A stretch of 64,000 nucleotides of DNA from positions 3,049-67,048 of the forward strand of contig CAYJOD010000027.1 in the NCBI GenBank assembly GCA_964371655.1. Direction: 5' to 3'. The DNA comes from CAZGSN01 sp964371655. Lineage in GTDB: Bacteria; Desulfobacterota; Binatia; HRBIN30. A program made the position numbers and the translations under genes. Positions 24,702 through 33,795 of the stretch are shown here, piece after piece; the stretch's first letter is position 1; every line of letters begins with the position of its first letter. Below the pieces are notes generated by a model that saw only the letters and a program-made list of their open reading frames with translations, searched no databases and was not told the DNA's origin.

Positions 24702-25127
24702 TTAGAGCTTCAGGCCTTCGAGGCCTTTGGCGAAGCGTCCGGCGTGGGAGCGTTCCGCCCGCGCCAGTGTTTCAAACCACTCGGCGATTTCCTCGAAGCC
24801 CTCGTCGCGGGCGCTCTTTGCGAAGCCAGGATACATCTGGGTGTATTCGTAGGTCTCACCCTCGACGGCCGACTTGAGGTTCTTCTCGGTATTCCCGATC
24901 GGAACGCCCGTGCACGGATCACCGACCTCTTTCAAGAAGTCCAGGTGACCGAAGGCGTGACCCGTCTCGGCTTCAGATGTATCGCGGAACAGACCACCGA
25001 TATCTGTATACCCCTCGATGTCGGCGCGGCGCGCGAAATATAGATAGCGGCGATTTGCCTGTGACTCGCCGGCGAAAGCGTCCTTCAAGTTCTGATGCGT
25101 CTTGGTACCGTTTAAAGCTTTACCCAT
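24702..25127 (-). CDS. rubrerythrin without rubredoxin domain
   Basis: 141 residues forming a ferritin-like di-iron four-helix bundle. Ligands are visible: E20 in AGESQANRRY, the ETGH in SEAETGHAFGH, the glutamates in AVEGETYEY, and ERSH in ARAERSHAGRF. The C-terminal rubredoxin domain of classical rubrerythrin is absent, so an external electron donor is needed. It reduces hydrogen peroxide. A strong AAGGAGGAG ribosome site precedes the ATG and a palindrome lies further upstream. Confidence 0.9.
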   Translation of the reverse strand: MGKALNGTKTHQNLKDAFAGESQANRRYLYFARRADIEGYTDIGGLFRDTSEAETGHAFGHLDFLKEVGDPCTGVPIGNTEKNLKSAVEGETYEYTQMYPGFAKSARDEGFEEIAEWFETLARAERSHAGRFAKGLEGLKL

Positions 25128-25159
25128 GATCGTTCTCCTCCTTACTAGGAATCAATCTT

Positions 25160-25177
25160 GATAGGTAAAGATCTATC
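25160..25177. promoter_or_regulatory. candidate operator palindrome upstream of rubrerythrin
   Basis: GATAG and CTATC arms separated by eight bases, about 33 bases upstream of the rubrerythrin start. Position and AT-rich centre would suit a Fur/PerR-type operator for this operon, but it is a weak match to the classical Fur box. Inference only. Confidence 0.3.
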
Positions 25178-25219
25178 GCCGAACACTGCCGGGGTGTCAA
25201 TTCCCCCTGAAGAAACGAA

Positions 25220-25825
25220 TTACAGGCCGAGAGTCTGGACGCTCGGCCGTTCGCGCAGGCGTGCGGCCCAGGTGATGACATTCTTCAGGCGCGCTTCGAT
25301 CTCGATCCCGAGTTGCGGCAGAATCAGAAGACGCGGGGCGAAGGCGACGTCGGCGAGAGAGAAGGCACCGGCCAAGAACTCCCGGCCATCCAGCAGAGTC
25401 TCGACACGTGCCAGGACCCTAGCCATCTCGGTTTGGTGGCGACGTAGCTTCTCGGCATCGCGCTCCGCTTCCGGCTTGGTGAGCTCGGCTAGAGCCAGAC
25501 CAGCTTGCGGCGTGAACGAGTTGTCAGCGAAGTCCTCGAGCATGCGCACCCGCGCCCGCCCTGCGGAATCGGTCGGCATCAACGCCTGACTGGGGTACTC
25601 ATCCTCGAGATACTCGTTGATGATCGTCGAATCGTACACCACGAAGTCGTCGTCGATGAGGACCGGAACGCGGCCGTACGGGTTGAGTTTCAGGAACTCG
25701 GCCTGCCGCTGGTCGCCCTTGCGCAAGTCGACCGGTAGGCGCTCGAACTCGAGCTCCTTTTCCGCAAGAACAACGCGCACCTTTTGGCTGAAGGGGCAAT
25801 CTTGGTAGTCGTACAGTTTGATCAT
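25220..25825 (-). CDS. glutathione S-transferase-like protein
   Basis: 201 residues from the ATG at 25823-25825. The N-terminal thioredoxin fold has KLYDYQDCPFSQKVR with a CPFS motif, NPYGRVPVLIDDD with the cis-proline, and the glutathione-binding DSTIINEYL. The C-terminal all-helical domain ends FLAGAFSLADVAFAPRL. This pattern suits GST classes with cysteine at the active site or the SspA branch. It is upstream of the rubrerythrin operon on the same strand, separated by about 90 bases. Confidence 0.85.
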   Translation of the reverse strand: MIKLYDYQDCPFSQKVRVVLAEKELEFERLPVDLRKGDQRQAEFLKLNPYGRVPVLIDDDFVVYDSTIINEYLEDEYPSQALMPTDSAGRARVRMLEDFADNSFTPQAGLALAELTKPEAERDAEKLRRHQTEMARVLARVETLLDGREFLAGAFSLADVAFAPRLLILPQLGIEIEARLKNVITWAARLRERPSVQTLGL

Positions 25826-26010
25826 TCGCTCGTTCCCCAATCCTCTCGCTCAATCCGCCACAAGTGGTCGCTGAACATCGCAAAAAAAGCCAGGCGTGTC
25901 CACCACACCGAGTCAATCGGGCAGGCCTATGGCGAAATTACCGCCGAGAGGATGCCCGTCATGCACCGGCGCGTGCATAAGCGGTCGTCGGTTGGTCTTT
26001 CCAACGGCTT

Positions 26011-26877
26011 CTAGAGGACATGTTTCCAGGCATGGTACGAGCTTCGGACGAGCGGACCCGATTCGACGTGCCGGAAACCAAGGCGAAGCGCTTCTTCACG
26101 CAGATCCGCAAACTCCTCCGGCGTCAGATAACGTTCGACCGGCAACTGTGCAGCTGAAGGGCGCAGATACTGGCCTAGGGTTAGAATGTCGCAGCCGATG
26201 CGGCCCAGATCCTCGAATACGGTGATCAGCTCGTGCCGCTCCTCGCCTAGACCCAGCATCAAGCCAGTCTTTGTCAGCAGCCCCGGCCGCCGCTCTTTGG
26301 CGCGCTGCAGCAGCTCCAGGGTTCGCTCATAGCGACCACCTGGGCGGACGCGCTTATAAAGCGTTGGAACCGTTTCGGTGTTGTGGTTGAGGATTTCGAT
26401 CGGAGCATCGACAACCAGGTCGATGGCAGCGGGATTGGGCCGGAAATCCGGGACCAGAACTTCGATGGTACAATCGGGAACCTGCTCCTTGATCGCTCTG
26501 GCCGTAGCCGCGAAGTGAGCGGCGCCACCGTCGGGGAGGTCATCGCGATCCACCGAGGTGACGACGACGTGCTTCAAGCCCAGACGCGCCACACCCGCGC
26601 CAACGCGCTGCGGCTCGTCGGGGTCGACCGCCGTAGGATGACCGTGCGTCACCGCGCAGAAGGAGCAGTTGCGCGTGCACACATCGCCGAGAAGCATGAA
26701 CGTGGCGGTGTGGTGGTTCCAACATTCGCCCACGTTCGGGCAGTGGGCTTCTTCACACACCGTGTGCAAGCGCAGATCCTTGATCAGACGTTTGGTTTCA
26801 AAGACGGCGACACCCGCGGGGGCGCGTACTTTGATCCATTCCGGATGTCTGCGTGGAGCTGGCATCGTGGAAGCCAT
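26011..26877 (-). CDS. lipA: lipoyl synthase LipA
   Basis: Radical-SAM enzyme that inserts two sulfurs into octanoyl groups on E2/GcvH proteins. 288 residues. The auxiliary cluster cysteines are in CEEAHCPNVGECW, the radical-SAM cluster is CTRNCSFC, and the C-terminal RSSYHA supplies the serine ligand. Immediately follows lipB (lipB TGA abuts the lipA ATG), so both steps of lipoate synthesis are co-translated. Confidence 0.96.
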   Translation of the reverse strand: MASTMPAPRRHPEWIKVRAPAGVAVFETKRLIKDLRLHTVCEEAHCPNVGECWNHHTATFMLLGDVCTRNCSFCAVTHGHPTAVDPDEPQRVGAGVARLGLKHVVVTSVDRDDLPDGGAAHFAATARAIKEQVPDCTIEVLVPDFRPNPAAIDLVVDAPIEILNHNTETVPTLYKRVRPGGRYERTLELLQRAKERRPGLLTKTGLMLGLGEERHELITVFEDLGRIGCDILTLGQYLRPSAAQLPVERYLTPEEFADLREEALRLGFRHVESGPLVRSSYHAWKHVL

Positions 26878-27534
26878 TCAAACCGCCAAGACCGTCGTGG
26901 CTGCTTCCACATCAAATTCGAAAGCGCGACGGAACCGCGCGGCAAACACGGATTCGACTTCGCGCATCGGGACCTCACGGTTGAGCTCGCACGTCAGCGA
27001 CGTCATGCGAACCTCGGGCATGCGACACGGCACAATGGCGGAAAAGAAGCTCAAGTCGGTGCTCACATTGAGCGCGATGCCATGCAGGGTGGTCCAACGG
27101 CGAATTCCAACCCCGATGGATGCGATCTTGCGGTCCTCCACCCACACTCCAGTCTGCCCCTCACGTCGCGATCCCAAGACGCCAAACTGTGCACAAGTTT
27201 CGATGAGCACGCTTTCGAGGGCGCGCAGATAGCCACGCACGTCGCGACCGCTCTTGGACAGCGTCAGGATTGGATACGCGACCAGCTGTCCCGGGCCGTG
27301 GAAGGTCACGCCCCCGCCGCGCCCAACCCGAAAAACAGGGACACCGAGGCGCTCGTCGGCACCCATCAGATCGGCAGCATCGGCCCCGCGCCCAAGGGTG
27401 TACACCGGGTCGTGCTCGAGGAGCAGCAGGTAGTCCTCCGCTTCCCCCTCGAGCTTGCGGGCCACGAGCGACTCCTGCAGTGCCAGCGCCTGCGCGTAAT
27501 CGCAACGCGAGAGATGACGGACGACCAGAGGCAT
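26878..27534 (-). CDS. lipB: lipoyl(octanoyl) transferase LipB
   Basis: Moves octanoate from ACP to lipoyl domains. 218 residues from the ATG at 27532-27534; an open frame continues 500 bases upstream through repeats and was rejected on length. Motifs: LLLEHDPVYTLGRG, GRGGGVTFHGPGQLVAYPIL, the catalytic lysine in DRKIASIGVG, and the catalytic cysteine in IVPCRMPEVRMTSL. Directly coupled to lipA. Confidence 0.94.
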   Translation of the reverse strand: MPLVVRHLSRCDYAQALALQESLVARKLEGEAEDYLLLLEHDPVYTLGRGADAADLMGADERLGVPVFRVGRGGGVTFHGPGQLVAYPILTLSKSGRDVRGYLRALESVLIETCAQFGVLGSRREGQTGVWVEDRKIASIGVGIRRWTTLHGIALNVSTDLSFFSAIVPCRMPEVRMTSLTCELNREVPMREVESVFAARFRRAFEFDVEAATTVLAV

Positions 27535-27747
27535 CAAGGCGAAGCTACTCAATGCACCCCGGCGCCGCAACCACGTGTGTCGGCCCTGAGATTCGGAGTA
27601 CGTTTGAGCCTCTGCTCGCAAGACCGTAGCCGCGCTCGCCAGAGGTCGTCTCAAAACCCCCTCCACGCGCGGCGCAGGCCAGCGCAGAGCCGCGACCGTG
27701 AGGGAGCGGTGATTCGTGGGATATCCAACCTGCTGGTGCTGAGGCAA

Positions 27748-27883
27748 CCTCTGGCGAGGTTGTCTCACAACCCGCAGGGCGCGCCGCCGCGCGCCCCTAC
27801 GGCATGCAGTTTTCCTCGGTCTTGTTGAAGGGGCGCGCGGCGGCGCGCCCTGTTCGGGAGGTTTTTGAGACGACCTCGCCAGA
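27748..27883. repeat. compound repeat: outer CTCTGGCGAGGTTGTCTCA enclosing a GGGCGCGCC hairpin
   Basis: Outer arms CTCTGGCGAGGTTGTCTCA (27749-27767) and TGAGACGACCTCGCCAGA (27866-27883) enclose an inner palindrome AGGGCGCGCCGCCGCGCGCC / GGGGCGCGCGGCGGCGCGCC (27775-27852). More fragments of the outer family lie at 27600-27655 and 27980-28005. Together they fill the 582-base gap between lipB and the dienelactone hydrolase gene, which shows no protein gene. Confidence 0.75.
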
Positions 27884-28116
27884 GCGTGGCCGCAGGTGTC
27901 TGCTGTGTCGCCCAACGGCCACCGTCTGGCGACGGCGGTTACGTTTGCTGGCCTGAAGCAAAAGCGTAGGTAAGACCCGTGGCCGCGCTCGCCAGAGCGT
28001 GGGGTCGGACGCCTTTTGGAAGCACTGGGTGGCAGACAAACGCCGCCTGCCACGGCCTTGGCGGCCGCGGCTACGATCCGAGGCTCTATGGTACTCCGAA
28101 TCTCAGGTCGCCCGCT

Positions 28117-28860
28117 TCAATGCGGTGCGAGATGCGTCCGCAAGAACTGGATGGTGCGCTGCCAGGCGTCCTTGGCCGCGTCGGGCCGGTAGGCATCGAT
28201 GCGTTGATCGTTGAAGAAGGCGTGGCCGGCGCCGCCGTAGATCTTGGTCTGGAACGTCTTGTTGTTCTTGCGCAAGATGCTTTCCAGCTCTTTGACGTCG
28301 GCGCGCGGGATCAGCGCGTCCTCATCACCAAACAACCCGAGGTACGGGCACTTCAGATCAGGAGCCAGATCGAGCGGACTCTTCGGCTTGAGCTCGGAGC
28401 GGTCGTTGTAGCGCAGCATCCCATAGAAGCTCACGCACGCGGCGATGCGCTCCACCGCGCACGCGGCCATGAGAGCGTATTGTCCACCCATGCAGAAGCC
28501 GGCCACACCGATGGAACGACTGCGAACCTCCGGGCGGCTCATCAGGAATCGAACCGCGCCGTCGATGTCATCGAGAACCCGCTGGTCGCTCAGCCCATGC
28601 ATCCAAGTGAACACCGCATCCATATTCGGAAGCAGCGGCGCCCCTTCGCGACTGTACAGGTCCAACGCCAGGGCAAAGAAACCCTCACTGGCAACGCGCT
28701 CCGCAATCTCCTTGTAGTGCGCCGACAGGCCGCGCACATCGTGAATGATGATGACCGCTGGCAGCCGCTCATCGCGACGCAGCCAAGCGGCATACCCCTT
28801 GATTCGAGCGTGGTCACGAACGAACGTCAGGTCTTCTCTTCGCAGCACGGTACTCGACAT
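28117..28860 (-). CDS. dienelactone hydrolase family protein
   Basis: 247-residue alpha/beta hydrolase. The cysteine nucleophile is in AGFCMGGQYAL, the acid in FGDEDALIPRAD and the histidine in GAGHAFFND, as in carboxymethylenebutenolidase. IIIHDVRGLSAHYKEIAERV forms the oxyanion region. Classical substrates are dienelactones from chlorocatechol breakdown; paralogues hydrolyse varied esters and lactones. No aromatic-degradation genes adjoin, so the substrate is open. Confidence 0.87.
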   Translation of the reverse strand: MSSTVLRREDLTFVRDHARIKGYAAWLRRDERLPAVIIIHDVRGLSAHYKEIAERVASEGFFALALDLYSREGAPLLPNMDAVFTWMHGLSDQRVLDDIDGAVRFLMSRPEVRSRSIGVAGFCMGGQYALMAACAVERIAACVSFYGMLRYNDRSELKPKSPLDLAPDLKCPYLGLFGDEDALIPRADVKELESILRKNNKTFQTKIYGGAGHAFFNDQRIDAYRPDAAKDAWQRTIQFLRTHLAPH

Positions 28861-28970
28861 TACACCTCAAACAAACGGCCGTTTCGGGTAAGCCATAAGA
28901 ACGAGTGAGTCAACCCCGGTCCCGCGACCGAATACGGTGGTCCGCATCATTCGAGCTCCGACATGAGGGA

Positions 28971-30293
28971 TCATTCGGCCGCCGTGGCGCGCAGGGATTC
29001 GATGTCGGAACGCGATTTCGGAATTTCTGCGGTCATGACTTCGTTGCCGCTCGCCGTGACCAGCACGTCATCTTCGATGCGCACACCGATGCCGCGAAAC
29101 TCGGGGGGAATTTCCGCATCCTCGGCCGGAACATAGAGACCCGGCTCCACGGTGACCACCATTCCGGGCTCGTAGACGCGCACGTCGGGGCCGATCTTGT
29201 AGTTGCCAACATCGTGGACATCCATGCCCAGCCAGTGTCCGGTGCGATGCATGTAGAACTTCTTGTACTCTTCCTTCTCGATGATCTCAGCACGGTCGCC
29301 GTGCAGGAGCTTCAACGATAGGAGACCCTCGACCAGCACCTCCACCGCCCGCTGATGCGGGGCGTCGTACGGCACGCCGGGGCGGACTTGTTCGATCGCG
29401 ACGAGTTGCGCATCGAGAACGAGATCGTAGATGGCTCGCTGCTCGTCACTGAAGCGGCGGCCGACGGGAAAGGTGCGGGTAATGTCGGCACAGTACCCGT
29501 CGTACTCGGCACCGGCGTCGATCAGCAGCAGATCTCCGGCGCGCATCTGTCGGTTGTTCTCCGTGTAATGCAGGATCGTGGCATTGGCACCGGAGGCGAC
29601 AATCGATGGATACGCGGGCGCGCTGGCGCCGTGGCGACGGAAGGTTCCGTCGATCAAGGCCTCGATCTCAAATTCGTAGGTACCGTCGCGTGCCGTACGC
29701 ATCGCAGCCTCGTGGGCGGTGGCAGAAATAGCAATCGCCCGACGCATGCTCGCGAGCTCCTCGACCGACTTGAACAAGCGCATCTCGTGGAGAATCTCGC
29801 CCGTATCGAGCACGGCCACCGGCCCCGTGCCGCTGCGCGGGCGCAGCCGTCGCCAGTGGCGTATCCAGCCGAGAACACGATCGCTCAGGGCATCGCTGCG
29901 GGTGAAGCTGACGTAAAGCGCGTCGCGGTTGGCAACGAGCTCGATGACCTTCTCGTCGAGCTTGGCGATCTCGAAGGCTTCATTCGCCGCAAACGCTTCT
30001 TTGGCACCATCGACCCCAAACCGACGACCCGTCCACGTCTCCTTCTCGGGCTCACGTGCACGTACGAACAGGACAAATTCGCCAGCGTCGCGCCCCGGCA
30101 GGAGCAAACAAACCACCTCCGGCTCGGGAAAGCCGGTCAGGTACAGCAGGTCGTTGTCTTGACGGTAAGGGTACTCGACGTCGTTGGAGCGCACCGCCAT
30201 CGGCGCCGCGGCGAAGAGCGCGGCGGCGTTGGAACCGATCCGATCCATGAACGCGCGCCGCCGGCGCGCGAAGATCTCACCAGAAAGATTCAT
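28971..30293 (-). CDS. pepP: Xaa-Pro aminopeptidase (M24B)
   Basis: 440 residues. The N-terminal domain (AMP_N, about 1-135, with LLYLTGFPEPEVVCLLLPG) precedes the pita-bread catalytic domain. All five metal ligands are visible: two aspartates in LIDAGAEYDGYCADITRTFP, the histidine in MHRTGHWLGMDVHDVG, and glutamates in VVTVEPGLYV and GVRIEDDVLV. Removes N-terminal residues that precede proline. Followed by a band-7 gene on its upstream side. Confidence 0.94.
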   Translation of the reverse strand: MNLSGEIFARRRRAFMDRIGSNAAALFAAAPMAVRSNDVEYPYRQDNDLLYLTGFPEPEVVCLLLPGRDAGEFVLFVRAREPEKETWTGRRFGVDGAKEAFAANEAFEIAKLDEKVIELVANRDALYVSFTRSDALSDRVLGWIRHWRRLRPRSGTGPVAVLDTGEILHEMRLFKSVEELASMRRAIAISATAHEAAMRTARDGTYEFEIEALIDGTFRRHGASAPAYPSIVASGANATILHYTENNRQMRAGDLLLIDAGAEYDGYCADITRTFPVGRRFSDEQRAIYDLVLDAQLVAIEQVRPGVPYDAPHQRAVEVLVEGLLSLKLLHGDRAEIIEKEEYKKFYMHRTGHWLGMDVHDVGNYKIGPDVRVYEPGMVVTVEPGLYVPAEDAEIPPEFRGIGVRIEDDVLVTASGNEVMTAEIPKSRSDIESLRATAAE

Positions 30294-30323
30294 GCGGGGG
30301 TGTTGTCTAGTCGCGAGCAGCGA

Positions 30324-31094
30324 TCACGACGGCGCCTTGGAACCAGCACCCATATACTCGAACAGCTGGCGCATCACGTCCACCGGAAATGGGACGATCA
30401 GCGTGTGGTTTCGTTCCGTGCCGACTTGCGCCAGGGTTTGCAGCACGCGCAGCTGCATCGTCATTGGTTCGGTTTCCATGATGGTCGCCGCTTCACTCAG
30501 GCGTTGTGCGGCCTGGAACTCGCCTTCGGCGGCGATCACCTTGGCACGACGCAGACGCTCGGCCTCCGCCTGGCGCGCCAGGGTGCGCTGCATGTCCGTG
30601 GGCAGGTCGACGTGCTTGACCTCGACGAGCACGACTTTGACGCCCCACGGCTCGGTGTGCGTGTCGATGATCAGCTGCAAGCGATCATTGAAACGGTCAC
30701 GTTCCGCCAATAACTCGTCCAGGGTCGCCTGGCCACATACCGAGCGCAGCGTAGTTTGCGCGATTTGCGAGGTTGCGTAGAGAAAGTTCTGGACCTCGAC
30801 CAGGGCGCGGTTGGCGTCGACGACGCGGAAGTACAATACCGCATTGACCTTGATCGACACGTTGTCACGGGTGATCACGTCCTGCGGCGGCACGTCGAGG
30901 GTGATGGTGCGAAGATCGACGCGCGACATCTGCTCGACGAAGGGAATCACGTAGATGACACCCGGCCCGCGGGCTCCCACCAGGCGTCCGAGTCGGAACA
31001 CCACCCCGCGTTCGTATTCACGCAGGATCTTGAGGCCACTCGCGAGCAGGAGCACGGCAACGAGAACAACGGTTGAGAGCGGGCCTAGAATCAT
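30324..31094 (-). CDS. SPFH/band-7 family slipin (stomatin-like)
   Basis: 256 residues: one N-terminal membrane anchor (LSTVVLVAVLLLASGL), then the SPFH domain with EYERGVVFRLGRLVGARGPG, VDLRTITLDVPPQDVITRDN and the long C-terminal helix rich in Ala, Glu and Arg (ARQAEAERLRRAKVIAAEGE). Stomatin-like proteins form membrane oligomers. The usual NfeD partner gene is absent from the neighbourhood. Separated from pepP by 30 bases and likely co-transcribed. Confidence 0.9.
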   Translation of the reverse strand: MILGPLSTVVLVAVLLLASGLKILREYERGVVFRLGRLVGARGPGVIYVIPFVEQMSRVDLRTITLDVPPQDVITRDNVSIKVNAVLYFRVVDANRALVEVQNFLYATSQIAQTTLRSVCGQATLDELLAERDRFNDRLQLIIDTHTEPWGVKVVLVEVKHVDLPTDMQRTLARQAEAERLRRAKVIAAEGEFQAAQRLSEAATIMETEPMTMQLRVLQTLAQVGTERNHTLIVPFPVDVMRQLFEYMGAGSKAPS

Positions 31095-31366
31095 GCGTGC
31101 AAGCTATCACCCTGAGTGAAAACTCTAAAGCCCACTTGCCCAAACTCTATCGACGGATCGATCAGGTCGACGAAAGGGCAGCGCGGATTCGTGAGTCTTG
31201 AATCTCAGCAAAGGATTCGACCATCGCCGCCACCGAACCCCGAAGCCCATAGCGGATCAAGGTGGGCGAGCGACGACCCCGGTTTCGCCACTGGAGATCG
31301 GCCAAGTTCACATCCGTGTGGCCGGGCCTTGGACATTGGGCTGCCTGTCCGTTACCCGTACTGGAT

Positions 31367-31912
31367 ATGTTCGAGTCTCTGTCGCCGCGATCGCGCCGTA
31401 TCCTCAGCTCGATGGGCTACACGAGCTTAGTGGCGCTCGTAGCCGGGCTTGGGTACCTCACCTTCCAGGCCGTAAGCGACCAACGCCGGCGTGCCGAACC
31501 CGCGAGCGACGGCTCCGAACAGGCGACGCTGCCGCTGGTCGAGCTCGACGGCTACCTGCCGCGGCACGAGAAGAGCTCGGACATGGAGCGACTCAACGTC
31601 AGCGTACGCGTGCGCATCAATGCACCCGGCACGATGGATTGCTGGATCTTCGTCGTCGCCCGCAACGATCGTGTTGCGCCGAAGCTGTGGGCGGCGTGGC
31701 CGAAGGGTGCCGAGGCCGCGATCACGGCCGGCGGCCACTTCCGCGGCAACGACCCCGCCGCCGGTCACCAGGTGACGCTCACATCGAGCTGGACGCGTAT
31801 CAACGCCAGTCTCGATCACCCGCCGGGTCAGCCGCCATTCGACACGGTGATGGTTTACGTCGTGAATGTGAAAGGCGAGATCGTCTTGGTCCGCCCCTTC
31901 GCGGCACAATGA
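31367..31912 (+). CDS. hypothetical single-span membrane protein
   Basis: 181 residues from the ATG at 31367. A basic N-terminus is followed by one hydrophobic segment (MGYTSLVALVAGLGYLTF), then an extracytoplasmic domain of about 145 residues, partly beta-like (NVSVRVRINAPGTMDCWIFV, VMVYVVNVKGEIVLVRPF). No family recognised. The 270 bases upstream back onto the band-7 gene and show no other gene. The reading frame is long and codon use matches neighbours. Confidence 0.55.
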   Translation: MFESLSPRSRRILSSMGYTSLVALVAGLGYLTFQAVSDQRRRAEPASDGSEQATLPLVELDGYLPRHEKSSDMERLNVSVRVRINAPGTMDCWIFVVARNDRVAPKLWAAWPKGAEAAITAGGHFRGNDPAAGHQVTLTSSWTRINASLDHPPGQPPFDTVMVYVVNVKGEIVLVRPFAAQ

Positions 31913-32047
31913 GCCCAAGGACCACGCCGCGGCAGGCACGACGATACCGAGACGATCGCGAACGACGAATTTGTAGGGACGTCGGGGGCGACTTGCGTCG
32001 CCGGCGGCTCACGTCAAATCAGTGGTTGGATCGGCGCGATCGTCGAC

Positions 32048-32383
32048 TCAGCGACTGGCGCGAGGACGCAGTGTCTTACTAACGCTGGCGAAGTTCCAGA
32101 CTTCGACGCCGTTCGGGGCAGCGAGCATGGTTCCCAGCTGGTTGCGGATCGAGGTTGGCGACCAGCTGAAGTGTTGACAGATCGAGATGAAGCTAAAGGT
32201 GTGATCCTCGCCGTCATCCAGAAAATAGTTCATAGCTGTCTTGCGTTTTCCCGGATCGGGACTCTGCAGGTCCCAGTAAGCGGACTCCAGAACCGCGAGC
32301 AGGAGTCGCTCTTCGGGCTTGATCGTTGCACGGGAACGTACCGGCGACACATCTTCGACGATGGACCTCATCATTTGACCCAA
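32048..32383 (-). CDS. conserved-looking small protein with possible helix-turn-helix
   Basis: 111 residues. ERLLLAVLESAYWDLQS forms an amphipathic helix, followed by TAMNYFLDDGED and FSFISICQHFSWSPTSIRNQ, whose spacing resembles a helix-turn-helix. It may be a small DNA-binding protein. Not assigned to a family. An ATG four residues in is an alternative start. Confidence 0.55.
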   Translation of the reverse strand: MGQMMRSIVEDVSPVRSRATIKPEERLLLAVLESAYWDLQSPDPGKRKTAMNYFLDDGEDHTFSFISICQHFSWSPTSIRNQLGTMLAAPNGVEVWNFASVSKTLRPRASR

Positions 32384-32695
32384 GCTCCGTCCTTTCCGCC
32401 CTAGGACGTCCCCGCGTCGGGCACTCAGCGGTTTCGTTAGTTGGCGCTCCCACTAGCACGGCGAGCGATTCGCGCGCAATAAAATTCTTCACTGATTACG
32501 ATCTGGGCGGGGAAATCGCAGCGGCACAATAGCGGCTTGAAAGGATCATCGATGGGCTCAGCGTTTTGAGCCGAGTTGGGGCATCGGTGCTGTACCGTCA
32601 TCGAGCTTGCTCCCAACCACTGGATCGGGTTCCCCCACGGACAGCTGCCCAGTCTGCCGGCCGTTGCAGACATCGGCGCGCGGAAAGCAGCAGCC
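32384..32695. other. gap without recognisable gene
   Basis: The 312 bases between the small HTH-like gene and gpmA have open frames on both strands but none with a family match or a good ribosome site. No clear repeat was seen. Confidence 0.5.
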
Positions 32696-33310
32696 TCAGT
32701 CGTCGCTCAAGATCGTTTTCGAGCGGATCTCGAGATCCGGTCCCATGTCGTAGACAATCGGAACGCCGGTGGCGAGGTTGAGCTCGAGTACTTCCTGTTT
32801 CGACAGCTTGTCGAGGTACATGACGATGGACCGCAGGCTGTTGCCGTGCGCCGCCACCAGCACGTTCTTACCGGCGCGCAGGTCGCGGACGATGTGTTCC
32901 TCGAAAAAGGGAAGGGTTCGCGCCGCCGTATCCTTCAGACTCTCGCCCGCCGGCGGCGGCACGTCGTAACTACGACGCCAGGTGTGGACCTGCTCCTTAC
33001 CATACTTCTCAGCGGTCTCCGCCTTGTTCAAGCCTTGCAAATCGCCGTAGTGGCGTTCGTTGAGGGCCTGGTCGCGAACCGTATGGAGTCCCACCTGCCC
33101 GATCATCTCCAGGATGATATCGAGCGTTTCTTTGGCTCGCTGCAGGACAGAAGTGTAGGCGATGTCGAAATGGTAGGGCCGAAGCCGCTCGCCGGCTCGA
33201 CGCGCTTCCTCACGCCCGGTATCCGTGAGCGCCACATCCACCCAACCGGTAAACCGGTTTTCGAGATTCCACTGCGATTGCCCATGTCGAACTAAAACGA
33301 GAAGCGCCAT
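32696..33310 (-). CDS. gpmA: 2,3-bisphosphoglycerate-dependent phosphoglycerate mutase
   Basis: Glycolytic interconversion of 3- and 2-phosphoglycerate. 204 residues. The phosphohistidine motif LVRHGQSQWNLENRFTGW is at the start, followed by ALTDTGREEA, ERHYGDLQGLNK and the second histidine in AHGNSLRSIVMYL. The family member is the short, dPGM type. Transcribed with the secreted-protein gene just upstream, 22 bases away. Confidence 0.94.
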   Translation of the reverse strand: MALLVLVRHGQSQWNLENRFTGWVDVALTDTGREEARRAGERLRPYHFDIAYTSVLQRAKETLDIILEMIGQVGLHTVRDQALNERHYGDLQGLNKAETAEKYGKEQVHTWRRSYDVPPPAGESLKDTAARTLPFFEEHIVRDLRAGKNVLVAAHGNSLRSIVMYLDKLSKQEVLELNLATGVPIVYDMGPDLEIRSKTILSDD

Positions 33311-33332
33311 TCATCTCCCCTACCCAAGCGTA

Positions 33333-33737
33333 TCATTCACCACCGGAATCACCGTCCTTTGGCCTTTGTCTTTTCAGCTGTGGCGGCTTCGAACGCGTGC
33401 GCGGCAGTCCTTTTTCGCCGCGGTCTTCCGGCTCAAGCGACTCTTCCGGTTCGTAGCTCTCCATCGCCTCGAGCTTGCTTTCACGCCCTTCCGAGCTCTC
33501 CAGGCCCGGCCGGCGTGGTCTGCGCCCGTACGTACGCATGCACTGTTCGACCCATGCGACGCTGGTTCCAAGCTTCTTGGCAACCTCCGAGATGTCCACG
33601 CCTCGTCCCGCGACGGCAGACGTATTTCGTGAAATGGCTGAGATGATCCTTGGACACTCGACCTGCGCGGCCCACGCGGCCGTCGAGAGTAGGGCGATGA
33701 GGCTCGGACAGAGCATAACCCATCGAAGTTGGTGCAT
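33333..33737 (-). CDS. small secreted protein of unknown function
   Basis: 134 residues from the ATG at 33735-33737. A signal peptide (LRWVMLCPSLIALLSTAAWA) is followed by VDISEVAKKLGTSVAWVEQC, a segment with helix-turn-helix-like spacing, then a long charged tail rich in Glu, Pro and Arg. No family named. The intact signal sequence makes it a credible gene. Divided from the MFS gene by about 58 bases. Confidence 0.6.
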   Translation of the reverse strand: MHQLRWVMLCPSLIALLSTAAWAAQVECPRIISAISRNTSAVAGRGVDISEVAKKLGTSVAWVEQCMRTYGRRPRRPGLESSEGRESKLEAMESYEPEESLEPEDRGEKGLPRTRSKPPQLKRQRPKDGDSGGE

Positions 33738-33795
33738 GGCGCGTGAGCTTAGCAACGACGATGAATGAACCCAATAACTTTCCATCGCCCCGACC

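Noticed and set aside
27535..28053. Upstream extension of lipB by about 170 codons
   Set aside because: The extension is translated from repeat elements and has no homology; LipB length fits the internal ATG at 27534.
32437..32673. 78-codon frame upstream of gpmA with several cysteines
   Set aside because: Cysteine spacing is irregular, no ribosome site and no family resemblance; left as non-coding.
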